This document shows, in pieces, positions 17,712 through 27,909 of a stretch of 64,000 nt of DNA. The stretch spans positions 2,108,001 to 2,172,000 of the forward strand of contig NZ_CP042436.1 of the NCBI RefSeq assembly GCF_007971025.1. Reading direction: 5' to 3'. A program made the translations under genes and the position numbers. Within the stretch, counting starts at the first letter, position 1, and each line of letters begins with the position of its first letter. Source of the stretch: Mucilaginibacter ginsenosidivorans (GTDB lineage: Bacteria > Bacteroidota > Bacteroidia > Sphingobacteriales > Sphingobacteriaceae). The notes beneath the pieces were generated by a model, which ran no database searches, was not told where the DNA came from, and saw only the letters and a program-made list of their open reading frames with translations.

Positions 17712-18584
17712 ATGAAAAAACAAGCAGTGTATTACAAAAACGAGAATGTTGATGGTGTCAACATTTTTTACCGCGAAGCGGGCGACAAAACAAAGCCGTC
17801 CATTTTACTTCTGAATGGGTTTCCCTCGTCATCCATCGGGTTCAGGGACCTTATCGATCACCTGAAATATGATTATCATCTTATCGCACCCGATTACCCG
17901 GCATTTGGCAACAGCGATGTGCCCTCGCCAGATGACTATGCCTATACTTTCCATAACCTTTCGGTAACGATGGAAAAGTTTATCGATCAGATCGGCCTCA
18001 AACAGTTTAGCCTGTATGCCTTCGATTATGGCGGTCCCGTTGGGTTCAGGATCGCAGCACGCCGCCCCGGATTGATCCAGTCACTCATTATCCAGAATGC
18101 CAACGCCTACACCGAAGGTATCGGTCCGGCCTTTGGCGTTGCCATGCCGTTTCTGCAAAACCGCACGCCTGAAAATGAGGAGCCAATAAGAGGATTGATG
18201 ACCCTCGACGGTATAAAAATATTTTACTTCACCGGTGCCGAAGACCCTTCAAGGATCAATCCTGATGGTTACATGAGCGACCTGTATTACCTGAGCCGGC
18301 CCGGCCTGGTAGATATCCACCTCGACCTGCTGCACAATTACTCGAGCAACGTAGGCGAATATGGCACCTGGCAGCAATATTTCAGAACACACCAGCCGCC
18401 AACCTTGCTGGTTTGGGGTCAGAACGATCCGTTCTTCCCGCTGGCATCTGCTTTAGCCTATAAAAACGATCTTCCTGCCGCCGAGTTATTTACCTACAAT
18501 ACCAGCCATTTTGCACTGGAAGAGTATGGCGGGGAAATAGCCGCCAACATCAGTGATTTTTTGTCGAAAAATAATATTTCCTAA
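17712..18584 (+). CDS. Alpha/beta hydrolase of the epoxide hydrolase / haloalkane dehalogenase type
   Basis: A 290-residue soluble alpha/beta hydrolase. The oxyanion region is NGFPSSS (residues 35-41). The nucleophile elbow is AFDYGG with Asp105 in place of the usual Ser, which points to epoxide hydrolases or dehalogenases. The acid region is LLVWGQNDPFF, and the base is His in TSHFALEEYG near the C-terminus. It is the last gene of the tetR-doxX-hydrolase run. A third operator copy lies 19 bases after its stop. Substrate unknown; an Asp nucleophile and TetR control fit detoxification of an epoxide or halide. No signal peptide is present. Confidence 0.88.
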   Translation: MKKQAVYYKNENVDGVNIFYREAGDKTKPSILLLNGFPSSSIGFRDLIDHLKYDYHLIAPDYPAFGNSDVPSPDDYAYTFHNLSVTMEKFIDQIGLKQFSLYAFDYGGPVGFRIAARRPGLIQSLIIQNANAYTEGIGPAFGVAMPFLQNRTPENEEPIRGLMTLDGIKIFYFTGAEDPSRINPDGYMSDLYYLSRPGLVDIHLDLLHNYSSNVGEYGTWQQYFRTHQPPTLLVWGQNDPFFPLASALAYKNDLPAAELFTYNTSHFALEEYGGEIAANISDFLSKNNIS

Positions 18585-18602
18585 AAATATACGCTTGACA
18601 AA

Positions 18603-18616
18603 ACAGACTTGTCTGT
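18603..18616. promoter_or_regulatory. TetR system 2 operator, copy 3 (orphan)
   Basis: ACAGACTTGTCTGT, identical to copy 1, lies 19 bases after the hydrolase stop. It sits inside TTGACA-17 bases-TACTGT, a sigma-70-like promoter arrangement, but no gene follows on the plus strand. Confidence 0.6.
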
Positions 18617-18690
18617 GTACTGTCGATTGGGTTTACTGCTATTTGTTTGCGTCAACGGCGTTAAGATAGGCAGCTCACTGTTGAATTGTT

Positions 18691-18719
18691 AAAAAAGGGG
18701 CCACCGGTACGGCGGCCCC
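18691..18719 (-). terminator. Intrinsic terminator of the DUF2911 gene
   Basis: Arms GGGGCCACCG (18697-18706) and CGGCGGCCCC (18710-18719) pair in 9 of 10 positions. On the minus strand they are followed by six T residues (18696-18691). The stem could also stop plus-strand readthrough. Confidence 0.8.
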
Positions 18720-18743
18720 TTAAACGCCAGGTTCCAATTATCA

Positions 18744-19589
18744 CTATCTTCCTTCAGCCTGGGCAATAACTTCTTTATTCAAGCGGATATATTCCGCGCT
18801 ATTTTCGTCTGTTGCTAATTTCAACCCATCGTTTGCCGTTGCTATCGCTCCTTTTTTATCTCCCGCCTTTAACTGGATACGTGCTTTCCAATATTTTACA
18901 TTAAAAGCATTGGGTTGATTTTTATCGTGGATCGTTATCCACTCCAGCGCTTTTGAAATGTCTTTATCATGGTTGTAATAATAAATTGAGGCAAAATAAT
19001 AAGGCTTCTTTTCGCCCTGCATCAGTTTATCAATGTTCGACATTACCTGCGCGTCCATATCGGTTGTCAAATGCAACGCCACTTCGGTATTCTCCCAGTC
19101 AAGCAACAGCGAACACCCGGTATTGGTTGCGTCAACAAAATTGATAGTTAGTGTTTCGTTAAATCGCGGAGCCTTCATCACCGGTACTTTGAAACGCACC
19201 AGGTCGTCGCTTTCCTTGTAGTTGTAGGCGCCCCATTGTTTTGCAGTTTTGTTCAGTATAAAAGTCCAGTCTTTCTCACCCGGGATGCTGAAAAGAGCGT
19301 ATTCACCGGCAGGTACTTTTTGACCCTCAATGGTAACCTCGTCGGTAAATTGCAGGGTGGTGGCATAATTGGCCCCGGTGCGCCAAACCAGGCCATAGGG
19401 CTCCATCTGCCCAAAAACTTTACGGCCTTTTACGTTGGGCCGCGAATAGGTGAGCGTGATCTTTCCCAAACCGAGTTCCTGAGTAATGATCTGTTTGGTA
19501 CTGGGTTGAGGAATCACCAGGTCCTGCGCCTGGGTGTTTAGTGAGCCGAACGCAAAAAGCGCGGCCAGGTAGATAAATGTTTTTTTCAT
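18744..19589 (-). CDS. DUF2911 domain secreted protein
   Basis: A 281-residue exported protein. The ATG at 19589 starts a standard signal peptide (MKKTFIYLAALFAFGSLNTQA); the longer frame begins in non-coding sequence. The body has the DUF2911 features LTYSRPNVKGRKVFG, YGLVWRTGANYATTLQFTDEVTIEGQKVPAGEYALF, and a C-terminal helical TPR-like part (YWKARIQLKAGDKKGAIATANDGLKLA). DUF2911 proteins are periplasmic or surface proteins of unknown function, common in Bacteroidota. It is monocistronic and ends at a strong terminator. Confidence 0.9.
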   Translation of the reverse strand: MKKTFIYLAALFAFGSLNTQAQDLVIPQPSTKQIITQELGLGKITLTYSRPNVKGRKVFGQMEPYGLVWRTGANYATTLQFTDEVTIEGQKVPAGEYALFSIPGEKDWTFILNKTAKQWGAYNYKESDDLVRFKVPVMKAPRFNETLTINFVDATNTGCSLLLDWENTEVALHLTTDMDAQVMSNIDKLMQGEKKPYYFASIYYYNHDKDISKALEWITIHDKNQPNAFNVKYWKARIQLKAGDKKGAIATANDGLKLATDENSAEYIRLNKEVIAQAEGR

Positions 19590-19786
19590 GTAGTACTTAG
19601 TTTGATTTTTTAAAACAGCTGTAAGCGAGCTAATAAAAGTACTACCGACGAGGGATAAAGGTTGCCGCATCGCCAGCTTTGGGAACTTTCGCACATTTTT
19701 TTGATGTGTCAGAGGTAGCACCGATATAAATTTGATCGTATATTTGTGTATAGAGTACGTAAACGGTAAACATAAATTCCGGAAAC

Positions 19787-19810
19787 AAAAAAGGCCCTTG
19801 AGGGCCTTTT
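19787..19810 (-). terminator. Terminator of tRNA-Met
   Basis: Perfect 10-bp arms AAAAGGCCCT (19789-19798) and AGGGCCTTTT (19801-19810). On the minus strand the stem is followed by a T-run (19792-19787). It lies 6 bases beyond the tRNA 3' end. Confidence 0.85.
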
Positions 19811-19815
19811 AGAAG

Positions 19816-19889
19816 TAGCGGGGAGCAGGATCGAACTGCCGACCTTAGGGTTATGAATCCTACGCTCTAACCATCTGAGCTACCCCGCC
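19816..19889 (-). tRNA. tRNA-Met (anticodon CAT)
   Basis: A 74-base cloverleaf on the minus strand. The acceptor is GGCGGGG with CCCCGCT, the D-arm is GCTCAGATGGTTAGAGC, the anticodon loop is TTCATAA with CAT, and the T-arm contains GTTCGATC. The CCA end is not encoded. The first pair is G-U rather than the unpaired C-A of initiator tRNA, so this is an elongator Met tRNA. A CAT anticodon could also be a lysidine-modified Ile tRNA, which the sequence cannot exclude. Confidence 0.92.
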
Positions 19890-20112
19890 GTAATATTTTT
19901 TTCTCCTTTTTTTGCCCTGATTTTTTACAAGGTTTTCGTAAAAAACGGCCCCATCTTTCTTTAAACATCATTCTGTATATCAGTATACAAGGTCAGCTTC
20001 AAATAAAGGGCCTTAGCTGTAAAAAGAGTTTGCAAATATAGCAGAAATTCATTTCCTTTAGAAAAAATGTGAAGATTTGCTGCAAGCAGATAAGCGCTGA
20101 CCGATTTCCCCT

Positions 20113-20493
20113 ATGTCTGAGAAGAAGAAATTTAATATTGAGTACGAGATAAAATCATCCCCCAGGATATTATATGGTTTTTTGAGTGAACCTAACGGGC
20201 TCACCCAGTGGTTTGCAGATGATGTGAGCGTTCGGGACCAGGTTTATACCTTTACCTGGGATGGCGAACAGCAAAAAGCGAAGCTGCTGGCTACTAAAGA
20301 AAATAAGCTGGTGCGTTTCAAATGGGTCGACGACGAGCCCCAGTGTTATTTCGAAATGGAAATACTGCAGGACGAGCTAACCAATGATGTGGCCCTGAGT
20401 ATTACTGATTTTGCTACCGAGGAAGCTATCGCAGAAAGAAAATTGATCTGGGATAATCAGATAGAGTACCTTATAAGCGTTTTAGGTGCATAG
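20113..20493 (+). CDS. START-like (SRPBCC) domain protein
   Basis: A 126-residue soluble protein with the helix-grip START/AHSA1-like fold. Visible signs are an initial strand (KFNIEYEIKSSPRILYGFLSEPNGLTQWFADDV), a central strand pair (YTFTWDGEQQKAKLLATKENKLVRFKW) and a long C-terminal helix (IAERKLIWDNQIEYLISVL). In Bacteroidota this protein lies just before the LptF/LptG-type permease, as it does here (28 bases apart). It may bind a lipid-like ligand, but the function is unproven. No signal peptide is present. Confidence 0.85.
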   Translation: MSEKKKFNIEYEIKSSPRILYGFLSEPNGLTQWFADDVSVRDQVYTFTWDGEQQKAKLLATKENKLVRFKWVDDEPQCYFEMEILQDELTNDVALSITDFATEEAIAERKLIWDNQIEYLISVLGA

Positions 20494-20521
20494 GGATTCT
20501 AATTTTCCCTAATTTTGCATC

Positions 20522-21946
20522 GTGAAGAAAATTCATCTTTTAATCCTTAGATCTTTTATCAGGCCGTTCGCCGTCACGTTTGGTATTGTGATGTTTGTGT
20601 TGCTGATGTTATTCCTGTTTAAGTACATCGACGACCTTATCGGCAAAGGATTTGAGTGGTACACTATTCTTCAGCTGATGATGTATGCTTCGGCCACCAA
20701 CGTAGCCATGGCGTTGCCATTATCAGTGCTGCTGTCGTCCATTATGACTTATGGTAGCCTGGGCGAAAACTATGAACTGGTTGCCATTAAGGCCGCAGGT
20801 ATATCACTGCGCAGGGCTATGTATCCCATGATTGTCGTGGTGGCTATACTCAGTATAGCGGCATTTATATTTTCGGATAATATGTTGCCTGTTGCCAATC
20901 GCAAATATTACTCCCTGTTGTATGATGTCCGTCAGCAAAAATCAGCCAGCCTGTTACCCGAAGGCGTATTCAGTAACTCATTTCCCGATTATTCTATACG
21001 CGTAAGCCGCAAGGACCGCGATGGGCAAACGTTGCATGGTGTAATGATATACACCAAAAATCAGGCGGATAACAACCTGAATGTACTGCTGGCCAAAGAG
21101 GGGTTAATGTATCGTACCCCTGATAACCAGTTCCTGATATTAAAACTTAAAGATGGTGTAAGGTACGACGAAACTACAGGTGACAAAGGCTTGGAGGACC
21201 GACAACGCTTTACCCGTTTCCGTTTCAAAGAGACCGAACAGATATTCGATCTTTCATTTATGAAATTGCACCGTACCGACGAGAACCTCTTCCGGCAGGC
21301 TGTACAAATGATGGACCTGAAGCAGTTAAAATATTTTGGCGATTCGACCAAACGGCAGGCCGATAGCGCGCTTAGCGTCAATTATAAACTGATAAGCCCT
21401 TATATAAAATATTGTACCATACCTAAAAAAAGCGCTGCCGGTATAAAATATGTAGCTTTCAACAAAAAAAACTCACTCGACGGGCTTAGCATGAACCAAA
21501 AACTGGCCGCGATTTCCAATGCTTCCAACGAAGTGCGTTCGCTACAGGATATTATTAAGAACCGGGCCGATTTTTATAAGGAAACTTTCAAAAGCCTGCG
21601 CCGCTTTGACGTGGAATACCAGAAGAAATTTACTTTATCCGCCGCTTGTATAGCCTTGTTCCTTATCGGTGCCCCGTTGGGCGCCATTATTCGTAAGGGC
21701 GGGCTTGGTATGCCTGTAGTGGTTTCGGTAATATTCTTCCTTATCTATTACATCATATCAACTATTGGCGAAAAATCGGTAAAGGACGGGGATATTTCGC
21801 CGTTCGTTGGCATGTGGATAGCCATCCTGGTGCTTACGCCGATAGGCTTGTTCCTGTCGTACAAAGCGGCGAACGATTCGGCCCTGTTCGATATGGAAGT
21901 GTATAAGAAATTTTTTAACAGGTTGGTTAGAAGGAATGAACAATGA
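20522..21946 (+). CDS. LptF/LptG family permease (YjgP/YjgQ)
   Basis: A 474-residue inner-membrane protein with GTG start at 20522. Three N-terminal transmembrane helices (about 12-35, 50-75 and 95-118) precede a large periplasmic beta-jellyroll (about 130-300). Three C-terminal helices (about 370-390, 400-420 and 428-448) follow. This is the LptF/LptG plan: the permease drives lipopolysaccharide from the inner membrane to the Lpt bridge with LptB. A TAATTTTG box at 20510-20517 lies only 4 bases before the start, so a short-leader promoter may exist in addition to cotranscription with the START-like gene. Only one such permease is encoded here. Confidence 0.9.
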   Translation: MKKIHLLILRSFIRPFAVTFGIVMFVLLMLFLFKYIDDLIGKGFEWYTILQLMMYASATNVAMALPLSVLLSSIMTYGSLGENYELVAIKAAGISLRRAMYPMIVVVAILSIAAFIFSDNMLPVANRKYYSLLYDVRQQKSASLLPEGVFSNSFPDYSIRVSRKDRDGQTLHGVMIYTKNQADNNLNVLLAKEGLMYRTPDNQFLILKLKDGVRYDETTGDKGLEDRQRFTRFRFKETEQIFDLSFMKLHRTDENLFRQAVQMMDLKQLKYFGDSTKRQADSALSVNYKLISPYIKYCTIPKKSAAGIKYVAFNKKNSLDGLSMNQKLAAISNASNEVRSLQDIIKNRADFYKETFKSLRRFDVEYQKKFTLSAACIALFLIGAPLGAIIRKGGLGMPVVVSVIFFLIYYIISTIGEKSVKDGDISPFVGMWIAILVLTPIGLFLSYKAANDSALFDMEVYKKFFNRLVRRNEQ

Positions 21947-22004
21947 TAAAAGGCGCTTAAGCAACTTTTACAAATAATAGACCGTAAATGGATTGCAGAT
22001 AGGT

Positions 22005-22012
22005 TAAATTTG
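22005..22012 (+). promoter_or_regulatory. -7 promoter box of ribBA
   Basis: TAAATTTG matches TAnnTTTG and lies 34 bases before the ribBA ATG. The leader is too short for an FMN riboswitch. Confidence 0.5.
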
Positions 22013-22046
22013 TAAAAATACCTCTAATACAGTTTATACCAGAGTA

Positions 22047-23249
22047 ATGCTAAATACCATACAGGAAGCCATTGAGGCCATAAAAGCCGGCAAAACAATA
22101 ATAGTAGTTGATGATGAGGACCGCGAAAATGAAGGTGATTTCCTGACCGCCGCGCATAATGCAACTCCCGAGACTATAAACTTCATGATACGCCATGGCA
22201 GGGGGCTTGTTTGCGCCCCGGTTACGGCGCAGCGTGCCCAGGAGTTGGAGCTCGACCTGATGGTGAGCCACAATACAACCTCGCACGAAACTAATTTTAC
22301 GGTTTCTGTCGACCTGCTGGCAGGGTGCACAACCGGTATTTCGGCGTCTGACCGTTCACGAACGGTGCTTTCACTTATCGATCCGGCTACCGTACCGTCT
22401 GACCTGGGCCGTCCCGGGCATATTTTCCCGCTGATCGCAAAGGATGGTGGGGTATTGCGCAGGGCAGGACACACCGAGGCTGCTATCGACCTGGCAGTAC
22501 TGGCCGGTTTTGAGCCCGCCGGCGTTATTTGCGAGATAGTAAAGGAAGACGGCGAAATGGCGCGCCTGCCCGATCTTTTACAGATGGCTAAGGATTTTGA
22601 TCTGAAGATAGTTTCTATCAAGGACCTGATCGAATACCGCCTCACCGCTGAAACACTCATTCATAAAGAGATTTCCGTCAAAATGCCCACCCAATGGGGC
22701 GATTTCGATATGATAGCCTACACCCAGCTGGATACCGGCGAACATCACCTGGCGCTGGTTAAGGGATCGTGGGAGCCTGATGAACCTGTGCTGGTGCGTG
22801 TGCATAGTTCCTGCGTTACCGGCGATATTTTCGGCTCCTGCCGCTGCGATTGCGGGCCCCAGTTACACAAGGCCATGCAGATGATAAGCGAAGAGGGCAA
22901 GGGCGTAGTAGTTTACATGAACCAGGAGGGCCGCGGTATTGGCCTTATCAATAAACTAAAGGCCTATCACTTGCAGGAGAACGGTTTGGACACCGTAGAG
23001 GCCAATCTTAAGCTTGGCTTCAAGATGGATCAGCGCGACTATGGCATTGGCGCCCAGATATTGCGTAGCCTCGGCGTATCAAAAATGCGCCTGATGAGCA
23101 ATAATCCCAAGAAAAGGGCAGGGTTGGTTGGTTACGGGCTCGAAGTGGTAGATAATGTCCCGATCGAGATCACGCCAAACCCGCACAACGAGGCTTACCT
23201 GAAAACCAAGCGCGATAAAATGGATCATACCATTTTGCTCGATCATTAA
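22047..23249 (+). CDS. ribBA: Bifunctional 3,4-dihydroxy-2-butanone-4-phosphate synthase / GTP cyclohydrolase II
   Basis: A 400-residue fused enzyme catalysing the two entry steps of riboflavin synthesis. The N-terminal RibB part (about 1-200) has the acidic motif [11 protein letters not shown] that binds Mg and ribulose 5-phosphate, plus [22 protein letters not shown]. The C-terminal RibA part (about 205-400) has the zinc site [10 protein letters not shown] (three Cys) and the GTP-binding QEGRGIGL. No truncation is seen, and both active sites look complete. It is transcribed alone from a TAAATTTG promoter box. The convergent TamB gene ends 4 bases into its 3' end. Confidence 0.96.
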   Translation: MLNTIQEAIEAIKAGKTIIVVDDEDRENEGDFLTAAHNATPETINFMIRHGRGLVCAPVTAQRAQELELDLMVSHNTTSHETNFTVSVDLLAGCTTGISASDRSRTVLSLIDPATVPSDLGRPGHIFPLIAKDGGVLRRAGHTEAAIDLAVLAGFEPAGVICEIVKEDGEMARLPDLLQMAKDFDLKIVSIKDLIEYRLTAETLIHKEISVKMPTQWGDFDMIAYTQLDTGEHHLALVKGSWEPDEPVLVRVHSSCVTGDIFGSCRCDCGPQLHKAMQMISEEGKGVVVYMNQEGRGIGLINKLKAYHLQENGLDTVEANLKLGFKMDQRDYGIGAQILRSLGVSKMRLMSNNPKKRAGLVGYGLEVVDNVPIEITPNPHNEAYLKTKRDKMDHTILLDH

Positions 23250-26200
23250 TTACCATCTGATGCTTTTGCGCTTGCATTATCTGTGGGCGTGGGTGGCGGT
23301 GGTGTCGATGGGGTGATCTTCGGCTCGGGTAATGGATTTACGGGGCGCTTTTTGCCTGGGTGGAAAATGTTTCTTATAAACTCTCCGAAGGTGTCAAAGT
23401 CGCGCTGGTAGATCAAACCCAGCGCATTCACATATTGGGCGCTCGACAGATCGAAATTGGTTTGCGAAGTATTGAGTATCCTGTAAGAGTACCGTGCATT
23501 CAGGCTGCCGTTTTTAAGTATCAGGTATTGTGCGCTAAAGTCTTTCGACAAATTGTTAAAATTCGAATTAAACAAACTTGACGAGTTATAAAATAATTGG
23601 CCACTCTGGTCGGTATTGGAATAAAGACTTCCGCTTAATACAACCCGGTCGTGCAAAAGGTGTACGGTTGCGCTGGCATCATTAAAAGAACGGATGTTCA
23701 GGTCGAGGTTCCTGATAGCGTTTGAATGCGCTATGAGCGAATTCAGCTTGGTAAAAAACAGCTCATTTACGGCGCTCGTGAGTGCCTGGTTTGTGAATTG
23801 CGAATTTCCCGTTCCCGATGAAAAGTTCCTGGTTACAATTACACTCAATGCCTGCTGACTACGGTTATTATAATCATTAAGATAGGTTCCCAGGTCATCC
23901 TTTATGCCCGGGTCCGTGGGGAAGGTAAAATCGAAATCTATGACAGGCAGCAACAACGATTTTGTCAGTATAAGTTCGGCCTGCACCAACACAACCGTAG
24001 CATTTGCTTTTGCCGAATTTGAGGTCTGTCCTGCCGCGACATACAAAGGCTGCACATTTGTCCTTACTTCGTAAATAGCGTGCATGTTGATCTCTGCATT
24101 GGTCGGGTCTCCCGTCCACCGGATAGTGCCGCCCTGCGTTACCTGGAAATTTTTACTTACCACATCTTTGGCGACAAATTCAAATTTGCCGTTTGTAATC
24201 AGGTAGTTGCCATACATGTTAAAATCGCCCAGGCTGCTGATGTTCAGTTTTAAGTTGTTCGCAACACCTGTGCCTTCAAGCTTACCGTAGCTGGTGGTTA
24301 TCTTTACCGTTGTTTTCTCATCAACACTCAGGTCGAAATTAAGCGTAATGCCATGAAACGCTCTGGGGCCTTTTACGGCCTTTGCAGTATCATTTGGGGT
24401 AACGTAATGTATAAATTCATAGTCCTCGGCTGTCGAGGATGTATTCAATGGGATGTTAAATACGGTACCGGCATTCGTCCTTGCCTTGATATCGATATTC
24501 ATATTGTCGGTAGGGCCGCTAAAATTAAAGCTCCCGGTTGCATAGGCCGTTCCAAAGTACAGGTGATTGTCTTTGAACGTTGTATTCAACGCCATCAGGT
24601 TATTTGCTTCCAGTTGAACTTCGATGTCAGGGTTCGACAGGTCGTTCAGGTCAACTTTACCGTTTGCAATACCTTCGCCACCTTTTATATCTTTTAGTAC
24701 CATGTTATCAACACTGATAACACTGTTCGCGACATTCAGCTTATTATTTACCGTGTATGCCGTTTTCAAATAATTAACAGTTACGCCGGTATTTTCAAGG
24801 GTGACGCTTCCGTTCAACTGTGGGTCAGCCAGCGATCCCGTCAGTTTCAGATCCGAAGAAATCGTGCCTTTCAGGTTCGATACCAGGTCCTTTACAAACG
24901 GTTCAAATATGATCGCTTCGCTTTGATTCATCTTAAGCGCAAAGTTTAGCGATTCATCACTGCTCTTTCCCAGCAGGTAGGAGCCGGTTACATCCATTGT
25001 TTTCAGCCCCCTGTTTACAATGTTCATGTTCACATTGGCCCTGGTGCGGTTACTGTCAAGCGCCGAAACAATTTTAACATCACCTATCAGCGTTTTGTTC
25101 ATCGTGAACGAATCGATGGCCAGGTGCGAGTTGAACGTCGGAGCCTTTGTTAACGAGGTTAAAACAACATCCCCGTTTAACGTCCCCTTCATTTTTACAT
25201 CTGCTGCCTTGGTAAGCTGGTCGAGGGTAGTCATGCTGAATTTATCAAACTCCACCTTCAGCTTATCTGCCGGGTCGTCCGACACAAACCCATTTATTTT
25301 CACCTTTTGATTCCCGTTTGCCAGTTCAAACCCGGATATCTGTGTCTTTCCATCCAATAATCTTATCCTCACCTGGTTATCAATGCGCCAGTTTTGATGT
25401 TCCAGTATTACATCCGAAGGCAGTATCTTCAGGCGGGCGGTTGTATCCCGCGCAAATTGCACCAGTCCGTAAAGGTCCAGCTGGTTTGCAGCGTCTTTAT
25501 CAGCCAGCTTTATGTTGAAGTTGAGACTGTCTTTTTTCAGAAAATTCGTCACATCAATATTTTTGATGATCAGGCTGTCCGTTATGTTGATGCTGCTTAA
25601 CGATAAGTTCAGCCCCAGGTAATCGTTGTTGGTGCTTTCGTCTATAATAAGATCGTGGAAAACGGTACTGCCCAATTGTATGGTCTTTACATACCCGTTA
25701 AATACCGCTGTCTTCTTTTCCGAATCGAACTGACCTATAAATGTTCCCCTGTCGGGCACTTTCAGGTTCGATACAAAAAAAGCCAGGAAGGGATCAATAT
25801 TTTTAACCTGCAGGTTGAACGTAAAATTTTGCGTGTTGGGCGGTACGATGTCAGTTTTTAGCGATGGGATATATTTTTTGATAATAGTTTTAAAATAGGA
25901 GGGAAGCGTGGCGAGGTCGTAATTTCCCTTCAGGCTGCCATCCGCCATGTCAGATTTCAGGACGATCTCCCTGTTGTCGCCAATACCACTGGCCGCCAGG
26001 TACACCGAATCAACAACGTAGTTAGTACGCGGATCGACTATCCTGAGATTGGATAAAAGGAATTTTCCTTCCGTGTTATTTAGCGTATTACCGGCAAAAT
26101 CAGTTTTGATATTACCACTCATGGTGATCGTATCCTTAGCCAGTTTCAGCACATACAGGTTCGCATTGTTAACGTTGGCGGCGAAGTTATATGCGGGCAA

Positions 26201-27727
26201 TTTCGAGTCCAGATCGACACTGCCATTGGCATCCAGTTCAATATTCCTGTCGTTAATGGTTAGCTCGCCTTTGGCAACTTCTTTTATCAGCGAGCCATTA
26301 AAGGTAACATTGCTGTAATCGTACGACTTAAAGCGGATGTGACTTATCTGGGCGTTCAGTTTGGTATTCAGGGTTTTCAGGTCGTCGCCGCTGCCCTTCA
26401 CATTGGCCGTAAGGCTGGTACGACCGACAATGTCGGTTTCAAGCAGTTTGCCAAGGTCAAAATTTGAAGTAGCTATTTTCCCGCTGTACGATGGCGTTCC
26501 TTTCCTGCTTATTTTCAGGTTCAGGTCCGGATCAAACCGGCCAAGCGCTGTTTTGAAGGTGCCAAATGCTACAAAGTCGTTTTGCAAGCCTGTGAACTTC
26601 CCTTTGAAGCTTATTTCGCCAAATTTCGCAATAATATCAGGCACTTTGGCCCTCGGTTGCCCGCTGAAATTGCTGTAAAGAAAATCCAGGTCCTTTTTAT
26701 TGGTGGCAACCTGCTCAAAATTTAGCTCCATGAAGGTGTTGTTCCAATCGGGTAATCCTTTGATGTTAAAGTCGCCTTTTACATAAGTGGCCTGCCCCCC
26801 GGTTATTAACAGGTCTTCCGTCCGCAGGTCGTTCACACGCCCGCGTATCCTGCCGTCGAGCCCCAGGTCGAACTTTGTCTTGTCTAAGCCGTCGGCAAAG
26901 TATGCTATGTCACTTGAGGATATTTCCGATGTTTTAAAATCCGCATCCATGTAAACGCGGTCCTCGATATGGTCAAAATCGTCAAATGATTTGAATTTCA
27001 TCCGGAAATAGTTCTTCAGATCCGAATGTGCCGTTTGAATATGCATATCGCGCACTACTATCTCGTTGGTGTCGATGGTTGCGCGCCCGACAAAGTCTTT
27101 TAAATAAAAGCCGCTCTTATCTTCTTTTAACGTTAGTTTCCTGATATCCCCTTTAAAAATATGATGAACTATATCCATGTCGCGGATATCGGCGCTGAAG
27201 TTTTTTACATCTATGTCATCAAAATTTACCTGGCGCATCAGCGTATCCACGTTCTGGTTCCTGTACCGGAAATGTAAATTGTTCAGTACGATCTTTTCAA
27301 AATCAATGGTCCAGGGTTTGCCCGGCTTTTTTACTTTGGTGGTATCAGGCGGCGAACTAAAGTAGTCGATTATGAATTTCAGGTTGCTGTTCCCGTCTTT
27401 TTGTTTTTTGAGGTATACCGACGCGTTGTCAAGTTGGATGAGGCTAAGGTCCAGACGCTTCTTTTTGATGCTGCTAAAAAGTGTGAAACCATTTATGGCA
27501 ACCTCTAGTTTAGGGGTGTTGATGAGGGTGTCTTTGTTTTTATCAAGTACATAAAAGCCCTCGAGTACCACGGACGTGAATGGCTTAAAATACAGGCTGT
27601 TAATATTGACTTTGGTATGAAGACTGTCCGACAGGGATGCGGCTACTTTTCTGGCGGCCCAGGTTTGCACGGGTTTATACTGGAAAACCAGCAACACAAT
27701 GCTGAACAACAGCAGTATCACCAGCAC
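23246..27727 (-). CDS. Translocation and assembly module TamB-like protein (AsmA/DUF490)
   Basis: A protein of at least 1493 residues with one N-terminal membrane helix ([15 protein letters not shown]). A very long beta-rich periplasmic body follows, made of repeated AsmA/TamB-type strands. The C-terminal DUF490 part ends in strand-rich [29 protein letters not shown] and a proline-rich tail ([17 protein letters not shown]). TamB-like proteins are thought to act as lipid or protein conduits between membranes. The only standard start is GTG at 27727. However, the eleven preceding in-frame codons encode a positively charged N-region (VIKKLFKILLG), so a non-standard ATT start at 27760 is possible. 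It is divergent from tsaD. Confidence 0.9.
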   Translation of the reverse strand: MLVILLLFSIVLLVFQYKPVQTWAARKVAASLSDSLHTKVNINSLYFKPFTSVVLEGFYVLDKNKDTLINTPKLEVAINGFTLFSSIKKKRLDLSLIQLDNASVYLKKQKDGNSNLKFIIDYFSSPPDTTKVKKPGKPWTIDFEKIVLNNLHFRYRNQNVDTLMRQVNFDDIDVKNFSADIRDMDIVHHIFKGDIRKLTLKEDKSGFYLKDFVGRATIDTNEIVVRDMHIQTAHSDLKNYFRMKFKSFDDFDHIEDRVYMDADFKTSEISSSDIAYFADGLDKTKFDLGLDGRIRGRVNDLRTEDLLITGGQATYVKGDFNIKGLPDWNNTFMELNFEQVATNKKDLDFLYSNFSGQPRAKVPDIIAKFGEISFKGKFTGLQNDFVAFGTFKTALGRFDPDLNLKISRKGTPSYSGKIATSNFDLGKLLETDIVGRTSLTANVKGSGDDLKTLNTKLNAQISHIRFKSYDYSNVTFNGSLIKEVAKGELTINDRNIELDANGSVDLDSKLPAYNFAANVNNANLYVLKLAKDTITMSGNIKTDFAGNTLNNTEGKFLLSNLRIVDPRTNYVVDSVYLAASGIGDNREIVLKSDMADGSLKGNYDLATLPSYFKTIIKKYIPSLKTDIVPPNTQNFTFNLQVKNIDPFLAFFVSNLKVPDRGTFIGQFDSEKKTAVFNGYVKTIQLGSTVFHDLIIDESTNNDYLGLNLSLSSINITDSLIIKNIDVTNFLKKDSLNFNIKLADKDAANQLDLYGLVQFARDTTARLKILPSDVILEHQNWRIDNQVRIRLLDGKTQISGFELANGNQKVKINGFVSDDPADKLKVEFDKFSMTTLDQLTKAADVKMKGTLNGDVVLTSLTKAPTFNSHLAIDSFTMNKTLIGDVKIVSALDSNRTRANVNMNIVNRGLKTMDVTGSYLLGKSSDESLNFALKMNQSEAIIFEPFVKDLVSNLKGTISSDLKLTGSLADPQLNGSVTLENTGVTVNYLKTAYTVNNKLNVANSVISVDNMVLKDIKGGEGIANGKVDLNDLSNPDIEVQLEANNLMALNTTFKDNHLYFGTAYATGSFNFSGPTDNMNIDIKARTNAGTVFNIPLNTSSTAEDYEFIHYVTPNDTAKAVKGPRAFHGITLNFDLSVDEKTTVKITTSYGKLEGTGVANNLKLNISSLGDFNMYGNYLITNGKFEFVAKDVVSKNFQVTQGGTIRWTGDPTNAEINMHAIYEVRTNVQPLYVAAGQTSNSAKANATVVLVQAELILTKSLLLPVIDFDFTFPTDPGIKDDLGTYLNDYNNRSQQALSVIVTRNFSSGTGNSQFTNQALTSAVNELFFTKLNSLIAHSNAIRNLDLNIRSFNDASATVHLLHDRVVLSGSLYSNTDQSGQLFYNSSSLFNSNFNNLSKDFSAQYLILKNGSLNARYSYRILNTSQTNFDLSSAQYVNALGLIYQRDFDTFGEFIRNIFHPGKKRPVNPLPEPKITPSTPPPPTPTDNASAKASDGN

Positions 27728-27909
27728 AAAACCCAGCAGTATTTTAAATAGTTTTTTAATAACTTTGTCCCCAAAAAATTAAACGCCCAAAGGTAAAATT
27801 CAAAAACGGATAATCTGTTTTACTTTTTTAACATATTAACGATTTTTTCGACTTCAAACAGGAGCCGAAGTTTATTGGGCCACAGCTTTTTGTCATACTA
27901 AATTTTAAC

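Noticed and set aside
19816..19889. Calling the tRNA an initiator tRNA-fMet
   Set aside because: The first acceptor pair is G-U; initiator tRNAs have an unpaired C1-A72, so an elongator Met tRNA is more likely.
21953..22046. An FMN riboswitch upstream of ribBA
   Set aside because: Only about 34 bases separate the promoter box from the start, too short for the roughly 120-base FMN aptamer.
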